From UPXZ01 sp964498765 (GTDB lineage Bacteria; Bacteroidota; Bacteroidia; Bacteroidales; Paludibacteraceae): a stretch of DNA of 64,000 nt. The stretch is from NCBI GenBank assembly GCA_964498765.1, contig CAZCIU010000001.1:56875-120874 (forward strand), given 5' to 3'. Shown one piece after another: positions 44,972 to 53,929 of the stretch. A program made the position numbers and the translations under genes. The notes below the pieces were generated by a model. That model did not search any database. It had not been told where the DNA came from and worked only from the letters and a program-made list of their open reading frames with translations. The first letter of the stretch is position 1. Each line of letters starts with the position of its first letter.

Positions 44972-46447
44972 CTATTCTTTTTTGAAAGGCTGCCATTCAT
45001 ACGCGCCGGCATCCGGTTTCCCGTCTTCTAGACGGTTTTTTCCATTCAAGTCAATCGGGTAGAGTTTTGAAACTTCCACATCACCGATATTGCGAATTGG
45101 CGAAATTGAATCGGGCATAAAATTATAGTATTCCAACTTTTTCAAATCGAAAAATGTGTTTTGAAAAAGGGTGTCTTTTGGATTGTACCAAGTGATATTT
45201 GAAAACATTGCTGGAAGCGGATCGGGTTTTTCTTTTCTGAAATAGCTGTGACTGAATTTTCCGTGATATTCCGCATCAAAACGGGATAAAATTTCAAATT
45301 CATTGCTGCTCGAACCGGCCACCACACAATTCAAAAACTCCGTTTCCATCGGGATAATTCGGTTTAATTCCATTATCATTACGGCTGCATTTCCTTCTTT
45401 GTTGGAGGGCTGAATTCGCACGTCTGTGCTGTTGAAATAATTGGCAATGGTGCTATGAATAAAGCGATGTTTTCCGCCATTCAGATAAACGGAGTAGGCT
45501 CCGGTATTGGAAATCTCAGAATTCGTAACCAGCACATCGCCGTTTTGAACCACCAAACCGTATTTCAAAAAATTATGAATTCGGCTGTTGTTAATTTCCA
45601 GCTTCGGTCGGAAATTTCGATCGGTATTGGAGAAATAAATCCCTACGTAGCCGCTGTTCATCGTCACAAAATTAAAACTATGATTGCCTTCTTTGGAGAG
45701 CAGAAGCACGCCGCCCCATTGATTGGAAACGAAATTATACGGAACATCTTCAAAAATCTGATCTGTTCGGTCGCCTCGCAGCAAAATCGGTTTTTCGCGT
45801 GTGCCATCGGCTTTTAAATTGCCATGTACCACCAGACTTGCCTTATCATGAAAATACAGTCGGCAGCCAGGCTTCAATCTAAGTGTCCGCGCCGTATCTA
45901 CCACCATATCACCAAAAATCAAATACGGTTTTTCGCCCGTGAGCGTTGTGTCGCTCAGTATTTTATGATTTCTGAGAATGGTCATATCCTGGCCGTAAGC
46001 CAGCAGTTTGATGTCTTGTTGGTTAGAATTAGTAAGAAAAACGATGGAATCCTTGATGAAAACCGGTGCATTACTCGCTTGTGGGTCTACTTTTACTTCT
46101 ACAAAAATAAACAAACTGTCTTTGGCGCGCAGTTCGATGTTAGTAAACTGATTATTCGTACTAAGCTCACCATCCACATTAATTCGATATGGCGAATTAG
46201 CTCCCAAGCCCAATCCGATAGCCGAAATTTCCAGGTTTTTATCATTCGGATTGTACACCATCACTTTGGACGTAGAACTGCCAATGCTGGTAAAAACCGT
46301 GTCGAAAAGCAGGGTGTCTTTTAAAAAAGAAAGCCTCAAAGCCGGATCGCTTGAAATTTTTTCATCAATACAAGAATGAAAAAACAGCATCGAAAAAAAT
46401 ACGGCAAGTGCGGTGAGATATATTTTATTGTTTGGATGACGAAACAT
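44972..46447 (-). CDS. lipoprotein with right-handed beta-helix domain
   Basis: The ATG at 46447 (MFRHPNNKIYLTALAVFFSMLFFHSC with Cys26) gives 491 residues; the longer frame lacks a leading signal. The mature start IDEK puts acidic residues near the lipid, which fits surface export signals of Bacteroidetes lipoproteins. Residues about 180-450 form a parallel beta-helix, with ladder-like repeats such as LEINNSRIHNFLKYGLVVQNGD and VTNSEISNTGAYSVYL. Such helices often bind or cut polysaccharides, but no catalytic residues can be assigned. It begins a compact four-gene run including EEP, hemerythrin-like and LuxR genes. Confidence 0.8.
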   Translation of the reverse strand: MFRHPNNKIYLTALAVFFSMLFFHSCIDEKISSDPALRLSFLKDTLLFDTVFTSIGSSTSKVMVYNPNDKNLEISAIGLGLGANSPYRINVDGELSTNNQFTNIELRAKDSLFIFVEVKVDPQASNAPVFIKDSIVFLTNSNQQDIKLLAYGQDMTILRNHKILSDTTLTGEKPYLIFGDMVVDTARTLRLKPGCRLYFHDKASLVVHGNLKADGTREKPILLRGDRTDQIFEDVPYNFVSNQWGGVLLLSKEGNHSFNFVTMNSGYVGIYFSNTDRNFRPKLEINNSRIHNFLKYGLVVQNGDVLVTNSEISNTGAYSVYLNGGKHRFIHSTIANYFNSTDVRIQPSNKEGNAAVMIMELNRIIPMETEFLNCVVAGSSSNEFEILSRFDAEYHGKFSHSYFRKEKPDPLPAMFSNITWYNPKDTLFQNTFFDLKKLEYYNFMPDSISPIRNIGDVEVSKLYPIDLNGKNRLEDGKPDAGAYEWQPFKKE

Positions 46448-46544
46448 AAGATTCAAAATTGGTTTATTATCTAACGAAAATAAATCTGAATTATTTCCAA
46501 TCACAAATTTATTCAAAAAAGCTGACAATACCATTTTTATCTTG

Positions 46545-46552
46545 TATATTTG
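46545..46552 (+). promoter_or_regulatory. -7 element for the 92-residue protein gene
   Basis: TATATTTG lies 97 bp before the ATG at 46649; no -33 partner is evident. Confidence 0.4.
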
Positions 46553-46648
46553 TGAGAATTATAGCGTAAGTTTCTAATAATACAATAAGCTATCAGATTA
46601 GGCTCTCATAATTTAATTTCCAATTTCTGACTTCTAAATTTTAAAAAT

Positions 46649-46927
46649 ATGGCAAGTAAACGAAAACTCAAAAAGACGATGCATTTTATTTCATCGCAGT
46701 TGATAACCGATATTTTTTTCAAATCTATGATTTTGAAAAAAGACATTGCCGAAAAAGGTGATGACTTGGTGATGGAAATTTCGCAGTTTACCCGCGAATT
46801 TGTAAACCGAATAGGCAAAAATGGCGGAAAAGAAAATCCGAAGGAAGTGAAAGATTACTACCGAAAACTCTACGCCGATTGGAACGAAGGGATAGATAAG
46901 TTTATCGGGAAAATTGAGAAATTGTAA
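46649..46927 (+). CDS. conserved small basic protein of unknown function
   Basis: This 92-residue, mostly helical protein starts MASKRKLKKTMHFISSQLITD. It has no signal peptide or TM segment; many Lys and Arg residues suggest nucleic-acid or membrane contact. The middle (MEISQFTREFVNRIGKN) looks amphipathic. I do not recognise a named family. It has its own promoter-like box and shares a terminator with the convergent ackA. Confidence 0.65.
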   Translation: MASKRKLKKTMHFISSQLITDIFFKSMILKKDIAEKGDDLVMEISQFTREFVNRIGKNGGKENPKEVKDYYRKLYADWNEGIDKFIGKIEKL

Positions 46928-46933
46928 AATATA

Positions 46934-46970
46934 AAAAAAGGACTTTCGCATTGCGCAAAAGTCCTTTTCT
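46934..46970. terminator. bidirectional terminator between small gene and ackA
   Basis: AAAAGGACTTT (46937-46947) pairs with AAAGTCCTTTT (46958-46968). A runs on the left and T on the right allow use in both directions. Confidence 0.8.
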
Positions 46971-46996
46971 TATCATTAAACAAATAAAATCTGATT

Positions 46997-48193
46997 TTAT
47001 TTCCCTACCAGTTCCATTGTGTCAGCAGCAATCATATATTCCTCATCGGTTGGTATTACTACCACTTTTACTTTGGAATTTGGTGTGGAAATCTCAATTT
47101 CCTCGCCGCGGATTAAGTTCTTTTCTCTGTCTATTTCAATTCCCAGATAGCTCAATCCATCGCAAAGTTTTTCACGTGTTCCGGTTTGATTTTCACCAAC
47201 TCCTCCGGTGAAAACGATTACATCTACGCCATTTAGCACAGCCACATACGAGCCGATATACTTTTTGATGCGGTATTCGTACATATCAAGTGCCAGTTTG
47301 GCGCGTTCGTTACCTTCTTTGATAGCATTTTCAATGTCGCGCATATCCGATGAAATACCGGAAACTCCCAGCACTCCACTAAATTTATTGAATAAAGTAG
47401 TCGTAACCGTTGTGCCGATAAATTCTTTTTCCATCAAATAGGTCACTACACCCAGGTCAATATCACCCGAACGAGTTCCCATCATCAATCCTTCTACAGG
47501 AGTGAAACCCATGGAAGTATCAATGGATTTTCCATCTTTCACTGCCGTAATGGAGCCTCCGTTACCGATGTGTGCCGTGATAAGTTTTGTTTTGGAGTAA
47601 TCCAAATTCAAAAACTCACAAGCACGTTTAGAAACATATCTGTGGCTCGTTCCATGGAAACCGTAGCGGCGAATGCTATATTTTTTGTACAAAGAATAAG
47701 GAATTCCGTACATATATGCATGCTCAGGCATGGTTTGGTGGAATGCCGTGTCAAAAACAGCTACTTGCGGAGCCGTTGGAAGCAATTCCTGAATGGCATA
47801 AATACCTGCTAAGTTTGGCGGATTGTGCAGCGGCGCAATTTCGATACATTCTACAATTTGCTTGATAACTTCATCGGTGATAATAACGCTGGAATTAAAG
47901 CGTTCACCACCATGTACCACACGATGACCGACGGCTTTAATTTCGTCGATTGTCTCGATAGCACCGTGTTTTTTGCTGGTAAGAACTCCTAAAATATATT
48001 CAATAGCCAGTTGATGCTCAAGTACTTCTCCCTCAAGAATTACTTTTTGTCCGTCGCGTCTGGTGTGTTTCAGAAACGAACCTTTCATCCCGATTTTTTC
48101 TACTCCTCCAGATCCAAGCACTTCGCCCGAAACCATGTCAAACAATTTGTATTTTACAGAGGAACTTCCGCAATTCAAAACTAAAATTTTCAT
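46997..48193 (-). CDS. ackA: acetate kinase
   Basis: This 398-residue cytosolic enzyme converts acetyl phosphate plus ADP to acetate plus ATP. Motifs: LNCGSSSVKYKLFD at the N-terminus, FDTAFHQTMP, the nucleotide loop AHIGNGGSITA, the TRSGDIDLGV segment and FTGGVGENQ near the C-terminus. It overlaps the upstream dehydrogenase gene by 4 bp (ATGA) and ends the pta-ackA operon. Length is normal. Confidence 0.97.
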   Translation of the reverse strand: MKILVLNCGSSSVKYKLFDMVSGEVLGSGGVEKIGMKGSFLKHTRRDGQKVILEGEVLEHQLAIEYILGVLTSKKHGAIETIDEIKAVGHRVVHGGERFNSSVIITDEVIKQIVECIEIAPLHNPPNLAGIYAIQELLPTAPQVAVFDTAFHQTMPEHAYMYGIPYSLYKKYSIRRYGFHGTSHRYVSKRACEFLNLDYSKTKLITAHIGNGGSITAVKDGKSIDTSMGFTPVEGLMMGTRSGDIDLGVVTYLMEKEFIGTTVTTTLFNKFSGVLGVSGISSDMRDIENAIKEGNERAKLALDMYEYRIKKYIGSYVAVLNGVDVIVFTGGVGENQTGTREKLCDGLSYLGIEIDREKNLIRGEEIEISTPNSKVKVVVIPTDEEYMIAADTMELVGK

Positions 48194-49164
48194 TCTTCTT
48201 TTCCTCCTTTCTTAATTACATTACCTTGTTCGTCGTATTCGAAAAATCCTCTCAAGGTGTTTATTCCCAGGTGTTTTGCGCGAGCCATACGAAGCAAGAC
48301 TGGCGATGGTTTGTATTTTACATGACCGTATTCGTCATAAAGATTTTCCATTAATTTCACTATTTTCTCAATTCCAAGCTGGTCGGCCGTGCGGAATAAT
48401 CCTTGGCGGTGACCATAACCTACGGTCATTATGTGGTCAATATCCTGAATTGTTGCGATGCCTTCCATCAGCATGGAGCAAGCTTCATTTAGCTGAATAA
48501 GGAAAAGACGAATGCTCACCAATCCGGATGATTCCAGCACCGAAACGTACTCATGATTGATGAGTTTGGTGAAAATAATTACTTTTTCGTAGGTTTCATC
48601 GGATGTTTCAAGTCCGCGCACAATTTCAATCATTCTTGAATCCGGCACATTGGAAAGGAAATGCAGACCGATACAGCGACCTTTATATTCCAGTTCAGAA
48701 GCTAAATCAGACACAATAACCGTTGTAACGTTTGATGCGATAATGGCTTTTGGAGAAAGTACTTTTTCCAATTGTTTGAAAACTTCTTTACGCTCCACAA
48801 TGCGTCTTTCGCCTGTCATATCGTTGTAGCGGATGGCCTCAATTACAAAATCGCAACTTGCAAAATCTTTGTAATCCATCGTGCCGGTCACACGGCCCAT
48901 GATGGTTTTCTTTTCGCTTTGCGTCAAACCCCAGCTTACAATTTTCGCATCCAGTTTGTCCTCAATTCGTTTGTAAGCGTTTTTTACTTGCTCCTCAGAT
49001 GGCTCCAGAAAAACCACCTCCATTCCGTTTGTTGCGGCAATGGTGGCAATTAAGCTGCCATCCTTTCCACAACCTACGACGCCGATTCTGGAAAACAGCG
49101 TTTTTTTTCGGATTCGTTTACTTAATCCGTACCTTTCAATAGGTTCTTTGATTTGATTAGTCAT
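48190..49164 (-). CDS. 3-hydroxyacyl-CoA dehydrogenase family protein
   Basis: This 324-residue, two-domain protein has an N-terminal Rossmann domain with VVGCGKDG (about residues 29-36). The motif IGLHFLSNVPDSRMIEIVRG (about 166-185) contains the catalytic-type His. The C-terminal domain has GYGHRQGLFRTADQLGIE and LLRMARAKHLGINTLRGF, as in 3-hydroxybutyryl-CoA dehydrogenases. These reduce acetoacetyl-CoA or related 3-keto thioesters with NAD(P)H. The Rossmann domain is preceded by about 25 extra residues. It lies between pta and ackA and is translationally coupled to ackA. A role in short-chain acyl-CoA or butyrate metabolism is inferred; its true substrate is not seen. Confidence 0.85.
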   Translation of the reverse strand: MTNQIKEPIERYGLSKRIRKKTLFSRIGVVGCGKDGSLIATIAATNGMEVVFLEPSEEQVKNAYKRIEDKLDAKIVSWGLTQSEKKTIMGRVTGTMDYKDFASCDFVIEAIRYNDMTGERRIVERKEVFKQLEKVLSPKAIIASNVTTVIVSDLASELEYKGRCIGLHFLSNVPDSRMIEIVRGLETSDETYEKVIIFTKLINHEYVSVLESSGLVSIRLFLIQLNEACSMLMEGIATIQDIDHIMTVGYGHRQGLFRTADQLGIEKIVKLMENLYDEYGHVKYKPSPVLLRMARAKHLGINTLRGFFEYDEQGNVIKKGGKEE

Positions 49165-49240
49165 ATAGTTGTTTGAATATTAATTTTTTTCTTGAAATAA
49201 AATATGAAATATTTGAGATAAAATCTACATTCTTCTATAT

Positions 49241-50239
49241 TTACTTCATCGCTTGAACTGCCGTAATGGTAATCATCCGAATAATATCTTCCACCGAACA
49301 ACCGCGTGAAAGATCGTTGATTGGAGCGGCTATGCCTTGTAAAACGGGTCCGATAGCTTTTGCACCCGAAATTCGTTCAACTAATTTGTAGCTGATATTT
49401 CCGGATTGTAAATCTGGGAAAATAAGCACATTTGCATTTCCTGCTACGGTACTTCCCGGTGCTTTGCTTTGTCCGATAGCCGGAACAAGTGCAGCATCGG
49501 CTTGAAGTTCACCGTCCAATTGAAGTGCAGGAGCCATTTCTTTGGCAATACGGGTAGCTTCCACAACTTTGTCCACGAGTTCGTGTTGTGCGCTGCCTTT
49601 GGATGAGAAACTTAGCATCGCCACACGCGGTTCAAATCCGGCAATTGATTTGGCTGTATCTGCTGTAGAAACGGCAATTTGAGCCAGTTCGTCGGCTGTT
49701 GGATTTGGATTTACGGCACAGTCAGCAAAGACGAAAAGTCCGTTTTCACCTAATTGCTCGGCCGGAGTAAACATCAGCAACGCACCCGAAACGATTTTGA
49801 TGCCTGGTTTGGTTTTTACAATTTGAAATGCCGGACGAAGCACATTTCCGGTGGTGTTTCTTGCACCTGCCAGTTCACCATCTGCATCGCCATTTTTTAT
49901 CATCAAACAAGCCAAATAAAGTGGATCTTTCGCCAATTCGGCTGCTTGCTCAGCAGTCATTCCTTTTGCTTTTCGGATTTCAAAAAGCAAATCGGCATAT
50001 TTTGGCATTTCTGTGTATGTGTCCGGATCAATGATTAGCGCTTCGCTAATGTGCGTAAGATTATTCTCATTAGCTAAATTCTTGATTTCCTGTTCGTTCC
50101 CAATCAGGATGATTTTTGCTGCTTTCTCTTTCAAAATAAAATCAGCTGCTTTTAAGGTGCGAATTTCAGTTCCTTCAGGCAAAACAATCCGTTGCGGATT
50201 TGCTTTGGCACGCTGCATGATGGTTTCTAATAACTTCAT
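49241..50239 (-). CDS. pta: phosphate acetyltransferase
   Basis: This 332-residue single-domain Pta transfers the acetyl group from acetyl-CoA to phosphate. Family features are RIVLPEGTEIRTLKAADFI near the N-terminus, GDADGELAGARNTTGNVLRP, SFSSKGSAQHEL and the late ANVLIFPDLQSGNISYKL. The short form, without the N-terminal regulatory DRTGG part of the enterobacterial enzyme, is usual in this phylum. It is the promoter-proximal gene of the operon with the dehydrogenase and ackA, 76 bp ahead of the next gene. Confidence 0.96.
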   Translation of the reverse strand: MKLLETIMQRAKANPQRIVLPEGTEIRTLKAADFILKEKAAKIILIGNEQEIKNLANENNLTHISEALIIDPDTYTEMPKYADLLFEIRKAKGMTAEQAAELAKDPLYLACLMIKNGDADGELAGARNTTGNVLRPAFQIVKTKPGIKIVSGALLMFTPAEQLGENGLFVFADCAVNPNPTADELAQIAVSTADTAKSIAGFEPRVAMLSFSSKGSAQHELVDKVVEATRIAKEMAPALQLDGELQADAALVPAIGQSKAPGSTVAGNANVLIFPDLQSGNISYKLVERISGAKAIGPVLQGIAAPINDLSRGCSVEDIIRMITITAVQAMK

Positions 50240-50459
50240 ATTTTTTGTTTTTTAATTTTTTTTAGTTAAGGAATGATCTGATAATCATATTTTTATGATT
50301 TCAAACTCGATTCTTACAAAGTTAATATTTTTTTATAAAACTCCAATGTAGAAACATGGCTTTTTATTGGAAATAATATTTTGCTGAGAGTGCCGCTTTG
50401 CTTAGTTGGAATTTATCTAAAGATTGGATAAAATCTGAATGAATAATCATTATTATTCT

Positions 50460-50467
50460 TAAATTTG
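50460..50467 (+). promoter_or_regulatory. -7 element for the oligopeptidase gene
   Basis: TAAATTTG lies 28 bp before the ATG at 50496. The -33 box is not clear. Confidence 0.45.
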
Positions 50468-50495
50468 CATTTCTAACTTCGTAAACCTAAAAAAT

Positions 50496-52640
50496 ATGAG
50501 AGCAGCGAAATTACTTCTTGGAGCGGCTGTGTGCCTGACTCTTTTTTCATGTAACAATCAACAAAAATCAACGAATATTTTGAAACAATCTGACTTTCCC
50601 AAAGCACCGCTTGCCGAAATTAAAGCTGATACTTTTAGCAATTTTGGACAACAACGAATTGACAATTATTTTTGGATGAAGGATAAAAACAATCCAAAAG
50701 TGATTGATTATCTGAATGCCGAAAATGCTTATACAGATAGTGTAATGGCTTCTACCAAAGACTTGCAACAAAAAATCTACGACGAAATTATCGGTCGGAT
50801 GAAGGAAGATGATGAGAGTTATCCTTCGCTTTCCAACGGATATTTTTATACTTCCCGCACCGAAAAAGGAAAACAATACCGTACGTATCTGCGTAAAAAA
50901 AATGAGAAAGGTGCAACTGAAGAAGTTATTTTTGATGTAAATAAAATGGCGGATGCGAAGCCGGCTTATATGTTTGGCGGTTATGCAATCAGTCCCGACA
51001 ATACAAAATCGGCGTATTTCTATAACGAAACAGGCTCATTTGCGGATTATATGCTAAAAATTAAAGACCTGCAAACCGGTGAAGACCTTGACTTTTCGGT
51101 TAAAGGTGCATCCTCTTTTGCCTGGGCAAATGACAATAAAACGATTTTTTACGGAGTAATTGATCCTGTTACACTTCGTTCGTATCGTGTTTATCGTCAG
51201 GAACTTGGCAGTCCAAAAGCAGAATTAGTTTACGAAGAAAAAGATACAAAATTTTCTACGGGTGTTTCGAATACGAAAACTCGCGAATGGGTAATGATTT
51301 CGAGCGGAAGTTCCACTACTTCTGAAACTCGAATTGTATCAGCAGATAATCCTACAGCAGCATTTGAGGTATTTACTCCAAGAGTTCAAAACGTAGAATA
51401 CGACGTGTATCCGCACAAAGAATTTTTCTTTATTCGTTACAAAGACAAAGAAAATTTGAACGGAAAAATCTACCAGGTTGCAAAAGCAGATTACGCAAAT
51501 CGTGTGGCTTGGAAGGAAATTGTGGCACATAATAAAGACGTTCGCATCGAAAGTTTGAGCGTTCAGAAAGATTATATTATCATCGAAACTCGCAAAAATG
51601 GACTGAATGAGCTTGAAATACGTAATTTGCGAACCGAAAAAAGTCGTGTAGTTTCTTTCCCGGAACCGGTTTACAATGCATATTCCAATGGAAATCCGGA
51701 ATATGATGCAGCGACATTCCGATATTCCTATACTTCGCTCAATCGTCCGACTACGCTTTACGAATATGATTGTGCAAATGGAAATACCACGCAACTGAAA
51801 CAGCAGGAAGTTCCTTCGGGCTTCAAACCGGATGATTACGTGGTAGAACGACTTTGGGCTGCGGCTGCTGACGGTAAAAACGTGCCGATTTCCATTGTTT
51901 ACAAAAAAGGCTTGAAGAAAAACGGTCAAAATCCGGCTTTACTTTATGCTTATGGAAGTTACGGAATGAGCATGGATGTTTTTTTCAGCACTTCGTTTTA
52001 TAGCTTGATTGACCGAGGATTTGTGTTTGGAATTGCGCATATCCGCGGTGGAAGCGATTTGGGTGAGCAGTGGTACGAAGATGGGAAATTGCTGAACAAG
52101 AAAAATACGTTTACTGATTTCATTGCGTGTAGCGAAAAACTGATTGCCGATAAATACACTTCGGCTGATAAATTGGCTGCCATGGGCGGAAGTGCAGGTG
52201 GTTTGCTGATGGGTGCCGTGGCAAATATGCGTCCGGATTTGTACCAAACCGTGGTGGCGCAAGTTCCGTTTATTGACGTGGTTAGCACCATGCTGGATGA
52301 TACATTGCCTCTCACTACCGGCGAATACGAAGAGTGGGGCAATCCAAACGAAGAGGAATATTTCAACTATATGCTGTCATATTCTCCGTATGACAATATA
52401 AAACCACAAAACTATCCAAACTTCCTAATCACGGGCGGAATCAACGATTCGCAAGTGCTTTTCCATGAACCGACGAAATATGCCGCTAAGCTGCGTGCTA
52501 TGAAAACAGATGAAAATATTCTCTTGCTGAAAATGAACATGGATAGCGGTCACGGAGGTGCTACCGGTCGATACGACGGAATAAAGGAAACGGCTTTTGA
52601 ACTGGCATTTATTCTGAATAGAGTAGGAATTGAGAAATAA
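50496..52640 (+). CDS. oligopeptidase B-like S9 peptidase, lipoprotein
   Basis: This 714-residue serine peptidase of the prolyl-oligopeptidase family (S9A, oligopeptidase B type) has an N-terminal seven-bladed propeller (about 90-430) that restricts entry to short peptides. The catalytic alpha/beta-hydrolase domain carries Ser566 (GGSAGGLLMG), Asp651 (GINDSQV) and His686 (SGHGGATGRYD). Oligopeptidase B cleaves after basic residues. Unlike the cytosolic enzyme of E. coli, it has a lipoprotein signal with Cys19 (LTLFSC), so it probably acts at the envelope. Single gene with its own terminator. Confidence 0.93.
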   Translation: MRAAKLLLGAAVCLTLFSCNNQQKSTNILKQSDFPKAPLAEIKADTFSNFGQQRIDNYFWMKDKNNPKVIDYLNAENAYTDSVMASTKDLQQKIYDEIIGRMKEDDESYPSLSNGYFYTSRTEKGKQYRTYLRKKNEKGATEEVIFDVNKMADAKPAYMFGGYAISPDNTKSAYFYNETGSFADYMLKIKDLQTGEDLDFSVKGASSFAWANDNKTIFYGVIDPVTLRSYRVYRQELGSPKAELVYEEKDTKFSTGVSNTKTREWVMISSGSSTTSETRIVSADNPTAAFEVFTPRVQNVEYDVYPHKEFFFIRYKDKENLNGKIYQVAKADYANRVAWKEIVAHNKDVRIESLSVQKDYIIIETRKNGLNELEIRNLRTEKSRVVSFPEPVYNAYSNGNPEYDAATFRYSYTSLNRPTTLYEYDCANGNTTQLKQQEVPSGFKPDDYVVERLWAAAADGKNVPISIVYKKGLKKNGQNPALLYAYGSYGMSMDVFFSTSFYSLIDRGFVFGIAHIRGGSDLGEQWYEDGKLLNKKNTFTDFIACSEKLIADKYTSADKLAAMGGSAGGLLMGAVANMRPDLYQTVVAQVPFIDVVSTMLDDTLPLTTGEYEEWGNPNEEEYFNYMLSYSPYDNIKPQNYPNFLITGGINDSQVLFHEPTKYAAKLRAMKTDENILLLKMNMDSGHGGATGRYDGIKETAFELAFILNRVGIEK

Positions 52641-52661
52641 AATCTCGATTAACAGAAAACG

Positions 52662-52691
52662 AAAAGAGCGTCGGACAGACGCTCTTTTTTG
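52662..52691 (+). terminator. terminator of the oligopeptidase gene
   Basis: An 11-bp perfect stem AAAAGAGCGTC/GACGCTCTTTT (52662-52672 with 52678-52688) and a T run follow the stop codon by 21 bp. Confidence 0.92.
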
Positions 52692-52716
52692 TTGTATTGA
52701 TGTAGCAAATTTGCTT

Positions 52717-53730
52717 CTAAATTCCCATTAATCCCAAAGCTTTCACAGGAGCTCCATATTTTTCCCAATACGCTCTTGCGCCTTTTTCCAATTTTTCACG
52801 GTAGCTGTCGTCGCTTATGATTTTTTGGATGGCTTCCTGGATGGAAGCTTCGTTATCTTCCACGAAATGAACGTTTTCACCGTGAACAAGCGGTTCTGGA
52901 AGGTCGTTGATTAGCGACAATGAGATAATTGCTTTGCCAAGCGCAAGGTATTCGCTGAGTTTCCAGCCGTGCGCATGGTTGGAGAATGGCGCATTGAAAA
53001 CCACCAGCGATTTTCCGGTTTTTTCCAAGTATTCTTTCACAGAAAAACTTCCTTCGCAAGCGAAATTTCGCAACGAAGGACTGCAATGTTCCTTGCTCGA
53101 CATAGACAAACCGCCATCGAAAGTCAGTCCGGAAATGCTTTGGCAAGCGGAGATAAAGCGTGCATTGGCTTCGTTGAATTTCTCATCGTTTCTGTCCCAG
53201 TCGGCATTCAGCCAAACCGAACTCATGTGAAAAACGTAATTTTTATCCACCTGATGCTTCCTGTCGTATTCCTCGTAATACACGCGGTAGCGGCATTGCT
53301 GGCGATAGCGTTGCACAAAGGTGAAAGGCCAGATTTTCAGCCAGGTTTTCCACATATTTTTCCATGCATAAAGCGCCGAATCGCCGTGGCTCAGTAGTTT
53401 CACGCCAAAATACGGTGCCAGCGAAACCAGTTTGGCGCGGTATTTCTCCGGAGTGTTGTCAAAATTTGCGTTTACATGACCGTAAACATTGCACCAGTCG
53501 TATTCCGTCGGTTTTACATCGCTCGTTTCTCCAAAATCGATGCAATATTTTTTGTCTCCAATAACGAAATTCAGCGTAGTAATTCTGTTTTGAAGTGTTT
53601 TGAACGGTTTGTTGGAGAAAAGTACATTTTTCTGACCGAATTTCTCGAAAAGTCCGAGAATAAAAAATCCGGCGTAGTTTACATTGACCATCGGGTCAAC
53701 AATTACTTGTGTATGATTTGTTTGTGGCAT
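52717..53730 (-). CDS. glycosyltransferase-like protein (GT-B type)
   Basis: This 337-residue, probably cytosolic protein shows the GT-B C-terminal pattern: GWKLSEYLALGKAIISLSL (about 258-276), then a conserved acidic stretch LPEPLVHGENVHFVEDN and a helix-rich end. The N-terminal half is unusual for the fold, with many aromatic residues (YDWCNVYGHVNANFDNTP, YAWKNMWKTWLKIWPF). No signal peptide or TM is visible. Donor and acceptor are unknown. It is isolated between convergent and co-directional neighbours and not in a polysaccharide cluster. Confidence 0.75.
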   Translation of the reverse strand: MPQTNHTQVIVDPMVNVNYAGFFILGLFEKFGQKNVLFSNKPFKTLQNRITTLNFVIGDKKYCIDFGETSDVKPTEYDWCNVYGHVNANFDNTPEKYRAKLVSLAPYFGVKLLSHGDSALYAWKNMWKTWLKIWPFTFVQRYRQQCRYRVYYEEYDRKHQVDKNYVFHMSSVWLNADWDRNDEKFNEANARFISACQSISGLTFDGGLSMSSKEHCSPSLRNFACEGSFSVKEYLEKTGKSLVVFNAPFSNHAHGWKLSEYLALGKAIISLSLINDLPEPLVHGENVHFVEDNEASIQEAIQKIISDDSYREKLEKGARAYWEKYGAPVKALGLMGI

Positions 53731-53856
53731 AATTTTCAGTTTTAATAATTCTTCAAAGATAAAAATTAATGCCTAACTAACCTTAAATTTCGATGGAATG
53801 TTTAGTTTTTTAATCAATTTTTAGCCATTTGGAGGCTTGTAGTGATAGTGTGATAA

Positions 53857-53902
53857 TAAAAAAGGCTTTTCTCCGAAACGAATGTTTCAGAGAAAAGCCA
53901 TT
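53857..53902 (-). terminator. terminator after ftcD
   Basis: A long stem GGCTTTTCTC-GAAAC / GTTTC-GAGAAAAGCC (53864-53879 with 53884-53899, one mismatch) is followed on the minus strand by TTTTTTATTATC, 30 bp past the ftcD stop codon. Confidence 0.88.
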
Positions 53903-53929
53903 CATAAATTATTCAGTTTTAGTAAAGTT

